Source: Agrobacterium tumefaciens (GTDB lineage: Bacteria; Pseudomonadota; Alphaproteobacteria; Rhizobiales; Rhizobiaceae). From it: a stretch of 59,487 nucleotides of DNA. Every line of letters starts with the position of its first letter. Positions within the stretch are counted from its first letter, which is position 1. Positions 17,857 through 28,160 of the stretch are shown in pieces. Made by a program: the position numbers and the translations under genes. The notes beneath the pieces were generated by a model. That model searched no databases. It saw nothing but the letters and a program-made list of their open reading frames with translations, and was not told the DNA's origin. The stretch covers positions 2,501 through 61,987 of the forward strand of contig NZ_JXQV01000016.1 of assembly GCF_000834635.1 (NCBI RefSeq), written 5' to 3'.

Positions 17857-19797
17857 GTGAAGCATATCTCTATCATTGGAAAATTCCTCATCATCATGGT
17901 CGCATTCGGCCTGTTTTCTCTGGGCATGGCACTCTATTCTGGCCAACAGATCAAAAAAATCGACGCTAACTACAGCGATCTGCTTGGGAGTGAGTCAAAA
18001 GCGGCTCTTTACATGGCACGCTCCAACCGCGCCTTGCAGGCATTTCGCGCATCCTTCGCCGAATTGTTGCTGTCCCGGACACCGGATCACAACGCCGCTG
18101 CCCAGAAGAATCTGAAAGATGCAGAAGGAAGCTTCGTCAAATCCATGGACACGGCCATCGCCGCGCTTCCGGGAAAAGCTGAACTGCCCGTCATCAAGGC
18201 AGACGTGTTGAAAGTGTTCAAGGATGTTTGCGGACCATCCATCGCTGCTGCCGCCGCAGCAACGAACGATCAGGAGGTTGCGGCTTCTCAGAAAGGCGCT
18301 CTCCCTTGCGAGCAGAGCTTCGCAGCCCTTTCGCCCCGTTTTACTGAGCTTACGACTGCTATCGTTGATGCCTCAGATAAAGAAAGCGGTGAATTGACCG
18401 ACGCCTCTAACCAGACCTTCCTCGTGACACTTAGCGCGGTTGTTCTGGGTCTGCTCGCCGTACTGGTCCTGGGCTTCGTTGCCATCCGCGCTTGGCTGGT
18501 CAAGCCTATCCAGAGCATGGTCGCCACCATGGGTACGCTTGCAAATGGCGACTTTACGGCCACCGTCGAGGGCACGGATCGCCGTGATGAAGTCGGCACG
18601 ATGGCCAAGGCCGTGCAGATCTTCAAGGACAATGGCTTGCGTGCATTGCAGCTTGAGCAGGAAGCAGAATCCGGCCGCAGCGCCAGTGAAGCGGAACGTG
18701 CCCGTGTTGCCGAGGCTGATCGTCAGCGCGCACAGCAGATGGCACAGGCTACCTCCGGTCTTGGAGAAGGCCTGAAGCACCTCTCCAGCGGCGACCTCAC
18801 ATTCCGCCTGAGCGAGCCTTTCGCCAGTGATTTCGAAACGTTGCGGTCCGACTTCAATGATGCCGTCGGTCAGCTTGCAGATAGCTTGCGGTCTGTTTCC
18901 CAGGCCACCGGTTCTATCGACAGCGGTGCCCGCGAAATCAGCCGCAGCGCGGAAGACCTTTCCAAGCGCACGGAACAGCAGGCAGCATCTCTGGAAGAAA
19001 CCGCTGCTGCACTGGATCAGATCACCACCAATGTGGCGAACTCTTCCCAGCGCACGCAGGAAGCCCGCCATGTGGCCATCGAAGCCAACAAATCCGCTAG
19101 CCGCTCCGGTGAAGTTGTATCGAATGCCGTAACCGCGATGCAGCGCATCGAACAGTCTTCGAACCAGATCTCCAACATCATCGGTGTGATTGACGAAATC
19201 GCGTTCCAGACCAACCTGCTGGCTCTGAATGCGGGCGTGGAAGCTGCACGTGCCGGTGAAGCCGGTAAGGGCTTTGCGGTTGTTGCGCAGGAAGTGCGTG
19301 AACTTGCACAACGATCTGCCCAGGCCGCCAAGGAGATCAAGGAACTGATCCGCAACTCCAGCGAAGAGGTCAGCACCGGCGTGAAACTGGTTCAGGAAAC
19401 CGGCCTTGCATTGAAGGTGATCGAAGAACAGGTCGTCACCATCAACACCCAGCTGGATGCCATCGCAACCTCTGCCAAGGAGCAGTCGGTTGGCTTGCAT
19501 GAGGTCAATACTGCTGTCAACCAGATGGACCAAGTCACCCAACAGAACGCCGCGATGGTGGAAGAATCCACTGCCGCCAGCGCAACGCTTGCCAGCGAAG
19601 TTCAAAGGCTGCGGGAAATCATTGCGGGCTTCCGCGTCGGCTCGGATGGACCTGTCGCACAGGGCAGACCGGTTGCTGCGAAAGCTGACCACAAGCCTGT
19701 GGCATCGCCAGCGCGCCGCATGATGGCCAAGGTGGCCGGTGCAGTAGGCCTCGGCGGTGGCGGTGCAGCCGCAGCCGAAAGCTGGGAGGAGTTTTGA
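17857..19797 (+). CDS. Methyl-accepting chemotaxis protein with C-terminal SWEEF tether
   Basis: GTG 17857 with GGAG 6 nt upstream is preferred; a TTG 12 nt earlier is in frame. The 646-aa receptor has helix 1 at about residues 5-27 and a helical-bundle periplasmic sensor of ~160 residues containing two cysteines (DVCGPS and LPCEQS). Membrane helix 2 is near 186-212, followed by HAMP and a signalling domain with [20 protein letters not shown]. It ends ESWEEF, an aromatic pentapeptide of the x-W-x-x-F type that docks CheR/CheB in other bacteria. The ligand is unknown. A strong terminator follows. Confidence 0.94.
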   Translation: MKHISIIGKFLIIMVAFGLFSLGMALYSGQQIKKIDANYSDLLGSESKAALYMARSNRALQAFRASFAELLLSRTPDHNAAAQKNLKDAEGSFVKSMDTAIAALPGKAELPVIKADVLKVFKDVCGPSIAAAAAATNDQEVAASQKGALPCEQSFAALSPRFTELTTAIVDASDKESGELTDASNQTFLVTLSAVVLGLLAVLVLGFVAIRAWLVKPIQSMVATMGTLANGDFTATVEGTDRRDEVGTMAKAVQIFKDNGLRALQLEQEAESGRSASEAERARVAEADRQRAQQMAQATSGLGEGLKHLSSGDLTFRLSEPFASDFETLRSDFNDAVGQLADSLRSVSQATGSIDSGAREISRSAEDLSKRTEQQAASLEETAAALDQITTNVANSSQRTQEARHVAIEANKSASRSGEVVSNAVTAMQRIEQSSNQISNIIGVIDEIAFQTNLLALNAGVEAARAGEAGKGFAVVAQEVRELAQRSAQAAKEIKELIRNSSEEVSTGVKLVQETGLALKVIEEQVVTINTQLDAIATSAKEQSVGLHEVNTAVNQMDQVTQQNAAMVEESTAASATLASEVQRLREIIAGFRVGSDGPVAQGRPVAAKADHKPVASPARRMMAKVAGAVGLGGGGAAAAESWEEF

Positions 19798-19831
19798 TAC
19801 TCGCCTCCAGCATTTGAACCCTTAAAACAGG

Positions 19832-19860
19832 GGGACCGGTTTCAACCGGTCCCTTTTTTT
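19832..19860 (+). terminator. Rho-independent terminator after the second chemoreceptor
   Basis: GGGACCGGTT/AACCGGTCCC (19832-19841/19844-19853) is followed by seven T residues. Confidence 0.95.
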
Positions 19861-19918
19861 GTTATCCCTCAGCATCTTGAGACGGGCCTGACCCATCACG
19901 ATGTCAACGGAGCTTACC

Positions 19919-20626
19919 ATGGCCGATATTCCCGCAGCCTCAATCGATTTCATCCGCCAGCCGGATCTGGATGCCCTTCGGCCAGCCTTTTCACAACACA
20001 AGCCACGCATTCTCATTCTGTATGGGTCACTGCGTAAGGTCTCGTTCAGCCGTCTGCTGGCCGAAGAATCCGCACGCCTGCTCGAACATTTCGGCTGCGA
20101 GGTCAGGATCTTCAACCCAGAGGGACTTCCCCTTCCCGATGGCGCGCCCGACACCGATGCAAAGGTTCAGGAATTGCGGGAGCTGTCTTTGTGGTCGGAG
20201 GGCCATCTCTGGGTCAGCCCCGAACGCCACGGCGCAATGACCGGCATCATGAAAGCGCAGATCGACTGGTTTCCGCTAACAACCGGCTCCGTCCGCCCGA
20301 CACAGGGCAAGACACTGGCTGTTATGCAGGTCTGTGGCGGCTCTCAGTCCTTCAATGCGGTCAATCAGTTGCGCATTCTCGGCCGCTGGATGAGGATGAT
20401 CACCATTCCAAACCAGTCTTCTGTCGCAAAGGCATGGCAGGAATTCGACGAGGCCGGTCGCATGAAGCCGTCGACCTATTATGATCGCGTCGTTGATGTC
20501 TGCGAGGAGCTTGTCAAGTTCACCCTGCTGACCCGCGATGCGTCCGACTATCTGACGGATCGTTACAGTGAGCGGAAAGAAGATGCCGCAAAGCTGGAGC
20601 AGCGCGTGGACCTGAAATCGATATAG
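19919..20626 (+). CDS. arsH: ArsH, NADPH-dependent FMN reductase of arsenic resistance
   Basis: This is a flavodoxin-like oxidoreductase linked to resistance to methylated or organic arsenicals. [13 protein letters not shown] is the FMN phosphate loop, and [21 protein letters not shown] and [16 protein letters not shown] are ArsH hallmarks. ATG 19919 is chosen because GGAG precedes it; ATG 19901 lacks such a site. It converges on acr3, with only about 40 nt between the stops, so it is not in the arsR operon. Only about 58 nt separate its start from the preceding terminator. Confidence 0.93.
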   Translation: MADIPAASIDFIRQPDLDALRPAFSQHKPRILILYGSLRKVSFSRLLAEESARLLEHFGCEVRIFNPEGLPLPDGAPDTDAKVQELRELSLWSEGHLWVSPERHGAMTGIMKAQIDWFPLTTGSVRPTQGKTLAVMQVCGGSQSFNAVNQLRILGRWMRMITIPNQSSVAKAWQEFDEAGRMKPSTYYDRVVDVCEELVKFTLLTRDASDYLTDRYSERKEDAAKLEQRVDLKSI

Positions 20627-20664
20627 AGGGCGGCGAGCGGCGCCACCGCGCCTCCTTACACTTT

Positions 20665-21735
20665 TTACTCAGCCGGTTTTCCGGCTGACTTTGCAAAATA
20701 CTTGCGGCCCATCCAGAGCGCCATCTGCACCAGCAAGATCAGCACGGGAACCTCGACCAGAGGCCCAATAACCGCTGCAAATGCGACCGGGGATGCCAGT
20801 CCAAAGGCAGCAATGGCAACCGCAATGGCAAGTTCGAAATTGTTGCCAGCCGCTGTGAAAGCCACCGCCGTGGTGCGAGGATAGTCGGTTCCAACGGACT
20901 TCGCCATCCAGAAGCTGACAAGGAACATGATGAGGAAGTAGATCGTCAGCGGAATGGCGATCATCACCACATCACCCGGCAGGCGCACCACATCCCCGCC
21001 CTTGAGGCTGAACATGGCGACAATGGTGAACAGCAGTGCGGCGAGTGTGATCGGGCTGATTTTCGGCAGGAAGACAGTCTCGTACCAGTCACGTCCCTTG
21101 GTGGCAGTCAGAACACGGCGCGACAGATAGCCCGCAAGAAACGGAATGCCGAGATAGATCAATACAGCTTCCGCAATCGTCCAGAAAGAAACATCGATGA
21201 CGCTGCCTTCCAGCCCAAACAGTGGCGGCAGAAAGCTCAGGAAAAACCAGGCATAGACGCTGAAAAACAGAATCTGGAAGATGGAGTTGAACGCAACGAG
21301 GCCCGCGACGTATTGGTTATCACCCTTAGCGAGCTGGTTCCAGACCAGAACCATGGCAATGCAGCGCGCAAGGCCGATGAGGATGAGGCCCGTCATATAT
21401 TCCGGGTAATCCCGCAGAAAAATGATCGCCAGCACAAACATCAGCACGGGGCCGATGATCCAGTTCTGCAGCAGCGAAATCATCAAAACGCGCTTATCAG
21501 CAAAGACCTGCGGCAGTTCTTCGAAACGGACTTTCGCCAGTGGCGGATACATCATCAGGATCAGGCCGATGGCGATCGGAATGTTGGTTGTGCCAACAGC
21601 CATGCCTTCAAGTGCGGTTGGCAGGCCGGTGAAGACAGAGCCGAGCAACACGCCCAGCGCCATGGCGGCAAAGATCCAGACCGTAAGGTACCGATCGAGG
21701 AAGGACAGACGTAATATTGGTTCTGCGGGACGCAT
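20665..21735 (-). CDS. acr3: Acr3-family arsenite efflux permease
   Basis: The 356-aa inner-membrane carrier has ten predicted helices and exports As(III). [20 protein letters not shown] is the typical N-terminus, and AAGGAG lies 7 nt before this ATG although the frame stays open further upstream. The conserved cysteine of helix 4 (C125 in [10 protein letters not shown]) and glutamate of helix 9 (E328 in [10 protein letters not shown]), both reported as essential in ACR3 proteins, are present. It is the last gene of arsR-arsC-acr3. Confidence 0.95.
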   Translation of the reverse strand: MRPAEPILRLSFLDRYLTVWIFAAMALGVLLGSVFTGLPTALEGMAVGTTNIPIAIGLILMMYPPLAKVRFEELPQVFADKRVLMISLLQNWIIGPVLMFVLAIIFLRDYPEYMTGLILIGLARCIAMVLVWNQLAKGDNQYVAGLVAFNSIFQILFFSVYAWFFLSFLPPLFGLEGSVIDVSFWTIAEAVLIYLGIPFLAGYLSRRVLTATKGRDWYETVFLPKISPITLAALLFTIVAMFSLKGGDVVRLPGDVVMIAIPLTIYFLIMFLVSFWMAKSVGTDYPRTTAVAFTAAGNNFELAIAVAIAAFGLASPVAFAAVIGPLVEVPVLILLVQMALWMGRKYFAKSAGKPAE

Positions 21736-21817
21736 TCGCGTTCTCCTTGGCAAAGAAACACTCCCCGGCCTTGGGCGAAGACCGGGGTGATAGGAATGAG
21801 GATTTGGCAGGTTCAGG

Positions 21818-22252
21818 TCAGATGACGCGACGACCCGCATCATCGACAACGACTTCGCCGTCTTCCTTGGTAAACGCCGCCCTCTGCTCAACCAGCAAAA
21901 TATCCAGCACGGCCTCAGAAGGACGGCACAGCCTGACGCCAACAGGCGTGACAACGATAGGCCGGTTGATGAGAATGGGGTGCTCCATCATGGCATCGAC
22001 CAGCTGCGCATCAGACAAAGCCGGATCTTCAAGGCCCAACTCTTGAAAAGGCGTTCCCTTTTCGCGCAGCAGCTCGCGGGCAGAGATGCCCATGCGGGCA
22101 ATCAATTGTTCCAGAAGTGAACGAGAAGGAGGGGTTTTCAGATACTCGATGACGTGGGGCTCAATACCCGCATTGCGGATCATGGCCAGCGTATTGCGCG
22201 ACGTGCCGCATTCCGGGTTGTGGTAGATGACGATATCAATGGTCTTTTTCAT
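21818..22252 (-). CDS. arsC: Arsenate reductase, glutaredoxin-coupled
   Basis: The 144-aa cytosolic enzyme reduces arsenate to arsenite for Acr3. The catalytic cysteine is C15 in [45 protein letters not shown] and the arginines that bind arsenate follow, as in E. coli plasmid ArsC. Acr3 begins about 80 nt downstream. Confidence 0.95.
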   Translation of the reverse strand: MKKTIDIVIYHNPECGTSRNTLAMIRNAGIEPHVIEYLKTPPSRSLLEQLIARMGISARELLREKGTPFQELGLEDPALSDAQLVDAMMEHPILINRPIVVTPVGVRLCRPSEAVLDILLVEQRAAFTKEDGEVVVDDAGRRVI

Positions 22253-22277
22253 GCGACGTCGAGCCTCTTATTCTCAA

Positions 22278-22631
22278 TCATGAAGGCACCTTTTCCTTAG
22301 GGCAGCATGGGGTCAATTCAGCAATCAATGGTGCGCAAAGCTCTGCATTTCCGCCGCAGCAATCTTTCAGAAGAAACAATGTCAGTGTCCGCAACGTTTC
22401 CATCTCCGCGCGATAAACTATGACGCGACTTTTACGCTGCGATGACACGAGACCAGCCCGTGACAAGATGTTCAGATGGGCCGACATCGTGTTTTGTGGA
22501 ACGACGAGGGTACGGGCAATATCCCCGGCGGCCATGCCTTCCGGTTCATGGGCAACGAGAAGGCGAAACGTCTCAAGCCGGGTCGGCTGAGCAAGCGCTG
22601 CGAGGGTGAGTATAGCGTATTCCTGATCCAT
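22278..22631 (-). CDS. arsR: ArsR-family arsenic-responsive repressor
   Basis: The 117-aa winged-helix repressor has its recognition region around IARTLVVPQNTMSAHLNILSRAG. It lacks the ELCVCD motif of E. coli ArsR. Instead it carries a C-terminal cysteine cluster (C91, C92, C99, then C109, C110 in LKDCCGGNAELC and TPCCPKE), the alternative As(III) site seen in other ArsR lineages. A near-perfect palindrome covers its start codon, implying autorepression. It heads arsR-arsC-acr3. Confidence 0.93.
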   Translation of the reverse strand: MDQEYAILTLAALAQPTRLETFRLLVAHEPEGMAAGDIARTLVVPQNTMSAHLNILSRAGLVSSQRKSRVIVYRAEMETLRTLTLFLLKDCCGGNAELCAPLIAELTPCCPKEKVPS

Positions 22632-22657
22632 ATATCCAGATTATTGGAATTATGGAT
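22626..22657 (-). promoter_or_regulatory. Probable ArsR operator overlapping the arsR start codon
   Basis: The arms ATCCATATATCCA (22626-22638) and TGGAATTATGGAT (22645-22657) match at 11 of 13 paired positions around a 6-nt centre. The left arm contains the arsR initiation codon. No copy is visible upstream of arsH. Confidence 0.65.
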
Positions 22658-22869
22658 AAAGTCAACCGTCAGGGTGAGTGGGCCTCGAAATAGCGAAGAT
22701 GCAATACAAGGACATTCTTCATGCCGATGCCACATTGCGCACCATCAGTAAGGCCAGCGAGACGCGCCTCCCGTTCTAAATATTTTAGCTTTATGCGCAT
22801 GACATTCTACGCTAATAGTATTACTTAGAAATCCATTCTGATTTTCAACTATTAAAGAGATGAAACAAC

Positions 22870-24093
22870 GTGGCAGGCATTCATCAGATCAGTGATACCC
22901 ATACAGTCCAGCACCAAGAGATTTCTCAAGTGAATGATGGGCCGACGCCGCAGTGCCTATCCGCTCCGCCCCTCACGCCATTGCCAGCCTGCGAGAACCG
23001 CGACTGGGCACGTCGTGCCATTGGTATTCTTGAGGGCGATGGGCGTCGCTCGGCAGATACACACCTCGTCAAGCCTGCTTTCAAGGGCCTGCGCGGCATC
23101 TCGATTTATCTGAAGGACGAGTCCACGCATCCGACAGGCAGCCTGAAGCACCGCCTGGCGCGGTCCCTGTTTCTTTACGGCATTTGCAACGGCAAGATTG
23201 CGCAGGGAACGACGCTGGTCGAGGCGTCCTCAGGCTCTACCGCCGTCAGCGAGGCGTATTTCGCGCATCTTCTGGATCTGCCGTTCATCGCGGTCATGCC
23301 GCACTCGACAAGTCCGCAGAAGGTCGAGGCTATCCAGCGTTTTGGCGGGAAGTGCCACTTTGTCGACAAGCCGTCAGAAGTTTATACCGTGGCCGAAAGG
23401 CTGGCTGCCGAGACGGGCGGGCATTATCTCGATCAGTTCACCAATGCAGAAAGGGCGACCGATTGGCGCGGCAACAACAACATTGCCGATTCCATTTTCG
23501 AGCAGATGAAAAGCGAAGAGCACCCGGAGCCTGAATGGGTGGTCGTGAATGCGGGAACGGGCGGCACTTCAGCCACGATCGGCCGCTTCATTCGCTACCG
23601 CAATCTGCGCACGCGCCTGTGCGTTGTCGATGTGGAACATTCTGCCTTTTACGCGTCTTATATGTCGGGCGACCGTGACGTTACCTGCTCAACACCATCG
23701 CGCATCGAAGGTGTTGGACGCCCCCGGGTGGAGCCATCCTTCATTCCCGGCGTCATTGACCACATGATCAAGATACCGGACGCGGCCTCCATCGCCGCCA
23801 TGCACGTGCTGTCGGACCGGCTGTTTCGCCGCGTCGGTGGCTCGACCGGCACCAATTTCTTTGGCACCTGCTGGATTGCAGCGGCGATGATGAAAGAAGG
23901 CCGAGAAGGCTCACTGGTATCGCTGATCTGCGACAGCGGCGACCGCTACGCCGCCACCTATTATAATCCCGAATGGTTGGCGAAAAACGAGATCGACATC
24001 ACTCCCTATCGCGACATTCTGGAAACCTTCATCGACAGCGGTGAGTTCAAAGGCTTCGAGGCTGGAATCATAGCGAATGCCACAAGGCCTTGA
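22870..24093 (+). CDS. PLP-dependent cysteine synthase/cysteine desulfhydrase-like protein (Cds1 type)
   Basis: The 407-aa fold-type II PLP enzyme has the Schiff-base lysine in [22 protein letters not shown] (the lysine after SL), the substrate loop [15 protein letters not shown], and the phosphate-binding loop [13 protein letters not shown]. The longer length and the [13 protein letters not shown] wording resemble the L-cysteine desulfhydrase Cds1 of mycobacteria more than CysK. The probable reaction is cysteine to H2S, pyruvate and ammonia; cysteine synthesis is the alternative. GTG start. Divergent from arsR and convergent with an ABC ATPase (3 nt between the stops). Confidence 0.8.
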   Translation: MAGIHQISDTHTVQHQEISQVNDGPTPQCLSAPPLTPLPACENRDWARRAIGILEGDGRRSADTHLVKPAFKGLRGISIYLKDESTHPTGSLKHRLARSLFLYGICNGKIAQGTTLVEASSGSTAVSEAYFAHLLDLPFIAVMPHSTSPQKVEAIQRFGGKCHFVDKPSEVYTVAERLAAETGGHYLDQFTNAERATDWRGNNNIADSIFEQMKSEEHPEPEWVVVNAGTGGTSATIGRFIRYRNLRTRLCVVDVEHSAFYASYMSGDRDVTCSTPSRIEGVGRPRVEPSFIPGVIDHMIKIPDAASIAAMHVLSDRLFRRVGGSTGTNFFGTCWIAAAMMKEGREGSLVSLICDSGDRYAATYYNPEWLAKNEIDITPYRDILETFIDSGEFKGFEAGIIANATRP

Positions 24094-24096
24094 AGC

Positions 24097-25173
24097 CTAA
24101 ACACGGCGACCATCCGCACCGAAAACGTGAGCATTGGCGAGACTGAAAGAGAGCGGAACGGTTTGCCCCATGCGCAACTGTTTCTGCCCTTCGAGCAAGA
24201 CTGTCACCGGCTGCCCATCTGCCGTGGTTGTGTAAAGAACCGTCGAACCACCCAGATGCTCAACGAGTTGGATGCTCCCCTGCCCGAGGCTTGCTGATTG
24301 CTCCTGCGCCTGAATATGTTCTGGGCGGATACCAAGCGTCAGCGCTTCGCCATCTGCCGCGTCCAGCGGGCGATCAAGCGTAATCTGCTGTCCGGCGATC
24401 TCGACCGTGCGGCGTGAGGTGTCCGATGCGACCATTTTCGCCGCCAGAAAATTCATCTTTGGCGAACCGATAAAGCCGGCAACGAACTGGTTTGCAGGAT
24501 GGTTATAAAGATCGAGCGGCCGCCCGACCTGCATGATGCGGCCTTCTTTCAACACAACGATCTTGTCGGCCATGGTCATGGCTTCAACCTGATCATGGGT
24601 CACATAGATCATGGTGCTGCCAAGCGTCTGGTGAAGCTTGGCGATTTCGACACGCATCTGAACGCGCAGTTCCGCATCCAGGTTGGACAAGGGTTCATCG
24701 AACAGGAAGATCTTTGGCTCACGCACAATGGCGCGTCCAATAGCAACGCGCTGACGCTGCCCGCCCGACAGGGCCTTGGGCTTGCGCTGTAGCAGCGGGT
24801 TGATTTGCAGAATATCCGCTGCCTTTTTCACCCGCGCCTCGATCTCGGGCTTCTTGTAGCCCGCCGTTTCCAATCCGAAAGCAAGGTTCTTGTAAACGCT
24901 CATATGCGGATAGAGCGCGTAGGACTGAAACACCATGGCGATGCCGCGCTTGGAAGCGGCGGTCTCATTGACCCGCTCTCCATCAATGCTGAGATCGCCT
25001 TCGGATATTTCTTCCAGCCCAGCAATCATGCGCAACAATGTCGATTTTCCGCAACCGGACGGGCCGACGAAAACCGTGAACTCGCCAGGCTCTATCTGAA
25101 GGTCGATGCCGTGCACGACAGGGAAAGCGCCAAAGCGTTTGACGATTTTTTCAAGTGTGATGCTGCTTGCCAT
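24097..25173 (-). CDS. ABC sugar importer ATPase (MalK/UgpC family)
   Basis: The 358-aa ATPase has Walker [18 protein letters not shown], signature [14 protein letters not shown], Walker [18 protein letters not shown], and a C-terminal OB-fold regulatory domain. GGGAGGA precedes the ATG at 25173. It is the last gene of the leftward operon with two Gfo/Idh enzymes, two permeases and a binding protein, so it should energise that importer. Confidence 0.94.
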   Translation of the reverse strand: MASSITLEKIVKRFGAFPVVHGIDLQIEPGEFTVFVGPSGCGKSTLLRMIAGLEEISEGDLSIDGERVNETAASKRGIAMVFQSYALYPHMSVYKNLAFGLETAGYKKPEIEARVKKAADILQINPLLQRKPKALSGGQRQRVAIGRAIVREPKIFLFDEPLSNLDAELRVQMRVEIAKLHQTLGSTMIYVTHDQVEAMTMADKIVVLKEGRIMQVGRPLDLYNHPANQFVAGFIGSPKMNFLAAKMVASDTSRRTVEIAGQQITLDRPLDAADGEALTLGIRPEHIQAQEQSASLGQGSIQLVEHLGGSTVLYTTTADGQPVTVLLEGQKQLRMGQTVPLSFSLANAHVFGADGRRV

Positions 25174-25192
25174 ATCATTCCTCCCGACAGAC

Positions 25193-26260
25193 CTAAGGTC
25201 GCCAGCTGATGTATTTCGGGTGGCCCTTTGTGATCGGCAGGGCAACGTCAGAATTGGTGTCATTGGAGTGATAGATCGCTGCGATCAGCTCCAGCGAACC
25301 ACGCGCATCATCAGTTGTCACCGGCGGCTTTTCGCCCTTTTCCAGGCTTTCGTAGAAAGCGGCCATCTGCCCATCGAACCTGCGGCCAACAGGCGGCAGG
25401 CCGCGGAGCAGCGCCTCGATCTTGGCCCCGACCTCCTCATTGGCAGGAATGATCCGCCAAGGGCCGTCTCCCGGTGAATAGGCCGAGTGGTTGCTCTCAA
25501 ACGTCACATGTTCGAATGCAAGACGCAAACGGCTGATTTCTTCCTGGGAGCCGAGCGTCGTAGTCAGAGACACCAGCGCGCCATTCTTCATCAACAGGCT
25601 GGCGGATACGCAATCCTCAACCTCAATGGGGTTGACGCGGGTCGCCGCGCGGGCAAACACACGATCAATCGGACCCATGAGATAGGTCAGCATATCGTGC
25701 AAATGTATGGCGTGTGTCATCAGCACACCGCCCAATTCCGTTGCCCAACGCCCGCGCCATGGGTTGTCATAATAGTCGGCGCCACGGTTCCACAGGGTTT
25801 CTGCGGTTCCGACATAGGGCTTGCCCGCCAGACCGCTGTCAATGATGCGCCGCGCCTGTTGAACGCCATCCCCATATCGATATTGGTAGATCGGCATCAA
25901 CATGCCCTTAGCCGTTTTTTCTGCTGATACGACCTCATCCAGTTCGGCGAGTGAGCCGGTCAACGGCTTTTCGCAAACGACATGTTTGCCGCAGGAAAGC
26001 GCCTGAAGAACAAGCTTGGTATGGATGGCGGGCGGCGTGCAGATATCGATGATGTCAATATCCGGCATGGCCATCAGCTCATCCGAGGACGTTGTGCGAC
26101 CGACTACATTGAACTCATCCGCCACCGCATTCAGCCGCGCCTCATCCAGATCGCATAAGACGGCAACCTCATATTTATCCGGGTGCATGGCATAGCCCTC
26201 GGAGATATGGGAGCGGCCAATGCCGCAGCCGATGATACCGACCTTGTATCGCTTAGCCAT
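25193..26260 (-). CDS. Gfo/Idh/MocA-family sugar oxidoreductase
   Basis: The 355-aa protein has an N-terminal Rossmann fold with a canonical [13 protein letters not shown] loop, the [10 protein letters not shown] motif carrying the catalytic-region lysine, and a C-terminal alpha/beta substrate domain with [15 protein letters not shown]. Such enzymes oxidise a sugar hydroxyl or lactol using NAD(P). The ATG at 26260 overlaps the end of the second Gfo/Idh gene, showing coupling. The substrate is unknown; the operon suggests it is the sugar brought in by the adjacent importer. Confidence 0.9.
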   Translation of the reverse strand: MAKRYKVGIIGCGIGRSHISEGYAMHPDKYEVAVLCDLDEARLNAVADEFNVVGRTTSSDELMAMPDIDIIDICTPPAIHTKLVLQALSCGKHVVCEKPLTGSLAELDEVVSAEKTAKGMLMPIYQYRYGDGVQQARRIIDSGLAGKPYVGTAETLWNRGADYYDNPWRGRWATELGGVLMTHAIHLHDMLTYLMGPIDRVFARAATRVNPIEVEDCVSASLLMKNGALVSLTTTLGSQEEISRLRLAFEHVTFESNHSAYSPGDGPWRIIPANEEVGAKIEALLRGLPPVGRRFDGQMAAFYESLEKGEKPPVTTDDARGSLELIAAIYHSNDTNSDVALPITKGHPKYISWRP

Positions 26261-27266
26261 GCTTGTGGCCCTCCGCAATCTGTTGGGCTTTCAGTGCAAT
26301 TTCCATGGCCGCGAAGCATCGGGCCTGCGGCATGGCGGTTTCGGTGCGGTTGCGAATATCGGACAGAAGCTGCGCGCCATATGGAAGCGGCACGTCGGCG
26401 CAATCGATATGTGTCACGCCCGCCTTGTCGGTGAGGAAGAGGTGATCGCCACCTGCCCGCCCGGCAATATCGACATTCTTTCGAATCTCGATTGCGCCTT
26501 CCGTACCCGTGATAAAAAGCCGCCCGTCTCCCCAACTGGGCAGACCATCCGGCGTAAACCAGTCGACGCGGATGAAACCGTCGGCATCATCAGTGCAAAG
26601 ATGAATATCGCCGCTATCCTGCAATCCAGGCCATTGCGGGTTGGCGCGGTTTGAGACTTTCGCCGAGAGAATATCCGCCGTCATGGAATTGGTGAAAAAC
26701 AGAAACTGCTCGCACTGGTGCGAGGCAATATCCACCAGAATGCCGCCATAACGCGCCCGCTCGAAAAACCACTTCGGTCGCGTCGGCGTACGCAGGCGGT
26801 GCGGCCCGAAGCCGGCCGTCGAAACTACCTTGCCGATAGCGCCTGCGGCAATCAATTCCCCCGCCTTCACTGTCGCCCGGTTTTCGAAATGTTCGGAATA
26901 GAGCACCGAAAAAATGCGGCCCGTTTCGGCCTGGACGCGTTTGACCTCGTCCAACTGGGCAAGTGTCACCATGCCCGGCTTGTCCGTCATCACATCCTTG
27001 CCCGCACGCATGGCCTCGATGGCAAGCGGCGCGCGCTCATCGGGAATGGCAGCGGTGATGATGAGATCGATGGAGGGATCATCCAGCAAGCGGCGCTTGT
27101 CATCAACGCGCGGTACGCCTGCGAAAGCTTCCGAGTATTCCTTGGCCAGATCGTCTTCGATGGCGTGAAAGCCGACATGCTCTGCGCCCGCAGCCAGCAG
27201 GCATTGTGTCTGGCCGAAAATGTGATTGTGATTGATACCGATAGTCGCAAATCGAACGGGTTTCAT
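26253..27266 (-). CDS. Gfo/Idh/MocA-family protein with atypical nucleotide loop
   Basis: The 337-aa protein has overall Gfo/Idh architecture (IGKVVSTAGFGPHRL, GGILVDIASHQCEQ, FITGTEGAIEIRKN), but the dinucleotide loop reads RFATIGINHNHIFGQ in place of GxGxxG and the usual EKP is DKP (VMTDKPGMV). It may bind cofactor differently, or act as an isomerase or hydrolase partner of the following Gfo/Idh protein. It lies between the permease genes and the second Gfo/Idh gene, overlapping the latter. Confidence 0.85.
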   Translation of the reverse strand: MKPVRFATIGINHNHIFGQTQCLLAAGAEHVGFHAIEDDLAKEYSEAFAGVPRVDDKRRLLDDPSIDLIITAAIPDERAPLAIEAMRAGKDVMTDKPGMVTLAQLDEVKRVQAETGRIFSVLYSEHFENRATVKAGELIAAGAIGKVVSTAGFGPHRLRTPTRPKWFFERARYGGILVDIASHQCEQFLFFTNSMTADILSAKVSNRANPQWPGLQDSGDIHLCTDDADGFIRVDWFTPDGLPSWGDGRLFITGTEGAIEIRKNVDIAGRAGGDHLFLTDKAGVTHIDCADVPLPYGAQLLSDIRNRTETAMPQARCFAAMEIALKAQQIAEGHKHG

Positions 27267-27284
27267 TATCCAAGCCTTGATGTT

Positions 27285-28160
27285 TCAGCGTTTCATGCCG
27301 GTTGTGGCGATGCCTTCGATCAGAAGGCGCTGGAAGAATAAGAAGAAGAGAAAAACGGGAACGAGCGAGAGGTTCGACATGGCAAACAGCGCCGTCCAAT
27401 CCGAGCTTCCGGTACTGTCCACGAAAGAGCGAAGACCGAGCTGCACGGTATAGGTGTTGATATCGTTGAGGTAGATCAGAGGACCGAAGAAATCATCCCA
27501 GGTCCAGATGAAGGAGAAGATCGCGGCGGTTGCCAGCACAGGTGAAGAGAGCGGCAGCATGATCTTCCAATAGATGCGGAAAGGGCTGCACCCATCCATA
27601 ACCGCCGCCTCATCCAGTTCTCGAGGAATACCCCGAAAGAACTGCACCATCAGGAAAATGAAGAACGCATCTGTCGCCAGATATTTCGGCACGATCAGCG
27701 GCAGAGACGTGTTCACCCAGCCCATTTCCAGAAACAGGATATATTGCGGTATGAGGACCACATGGTAGGGCAGCATCAAGGTGCCCAGCATCAGCGCGAA
27801 CCAAAAATTCCGACCGCCAAAACGGAGACGCGCAAAGGCAAAAGCCGCCAGCGAGCACCCCGCCACGTTGCCGATGGTGGCAAGCACCGAAATGAAGAAG
27901 GAATTCCAGAAGAACTTTCCGAAGGACACCTGAAGGCCGGTCCAGCCTCTGACATAACCGCCCAGATCCACTGCGGAGGGTATGAGCGACGACGAACCGA
28001 AAAGCTCATCTTGCGGGCGGAACGAACCAGATATCATCCACAGGATCGGGTACATCATGGCGATGGATGCGGCGATCAGCACCATGTGCAGCAGTGCCGA
28101 TTTCCATAGCGGACGGTTCACCCCTTGGCCGGGACGTAATGATGAGACGGCATCAGTCAT
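27285..28160 (-). CDS. ABC sugar importer permease (MalG type)
   Basis: The 291-aa inner-membrane protein has six predicted helices. Its coupling motif, ELDEAAVMDGCSPFRIYWKIMLP (the EAA loop), contacts the ATPase. Its start overlaps the end of the upstream permease gene by 8 nt. It is the second membrane subunit of the importer. Confidence 0.93.
   Translation of the reverse strand: MTDAVSSLRPGQGVNRPLWKSALLHMVLIAASIAMMYPILWMISGSFRPQDELFGSSSLIPSAVDLGGYVRGWTGLQVSFGKFFWNSFFISVLATIGNVAGCSLAAFAFARLRFGGRNFWFALMLGTLMLPYHVVLIPQYILFLEMGWVNTSLPLIVPKYLATDAFFIFLMVQFFRGIPRELDEAAVMDGCSPFRIYWKIMLPLSSPVLATAAIFSFIWTWDDFFGPLIYLNDINTYTVQLGLRSFVDSTGSSDWTALFAMSNLSLVPVFLFFLFFQRLLIEGIATTGMKR

Noticed and set aside
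18373..19692. Long minus-strand frame (439 codons) opposite the chemoreceptor
   Set aside because: Antisense shadow of a GC-rich chemoreceptor gene; composition is low in normal protein character and the sense strand is certain.
22699..22779. 26-codon frame between arsR and the cysteine desulfhydrase-like gene
   Set aside because: No ribosome-binding site and too short to support.
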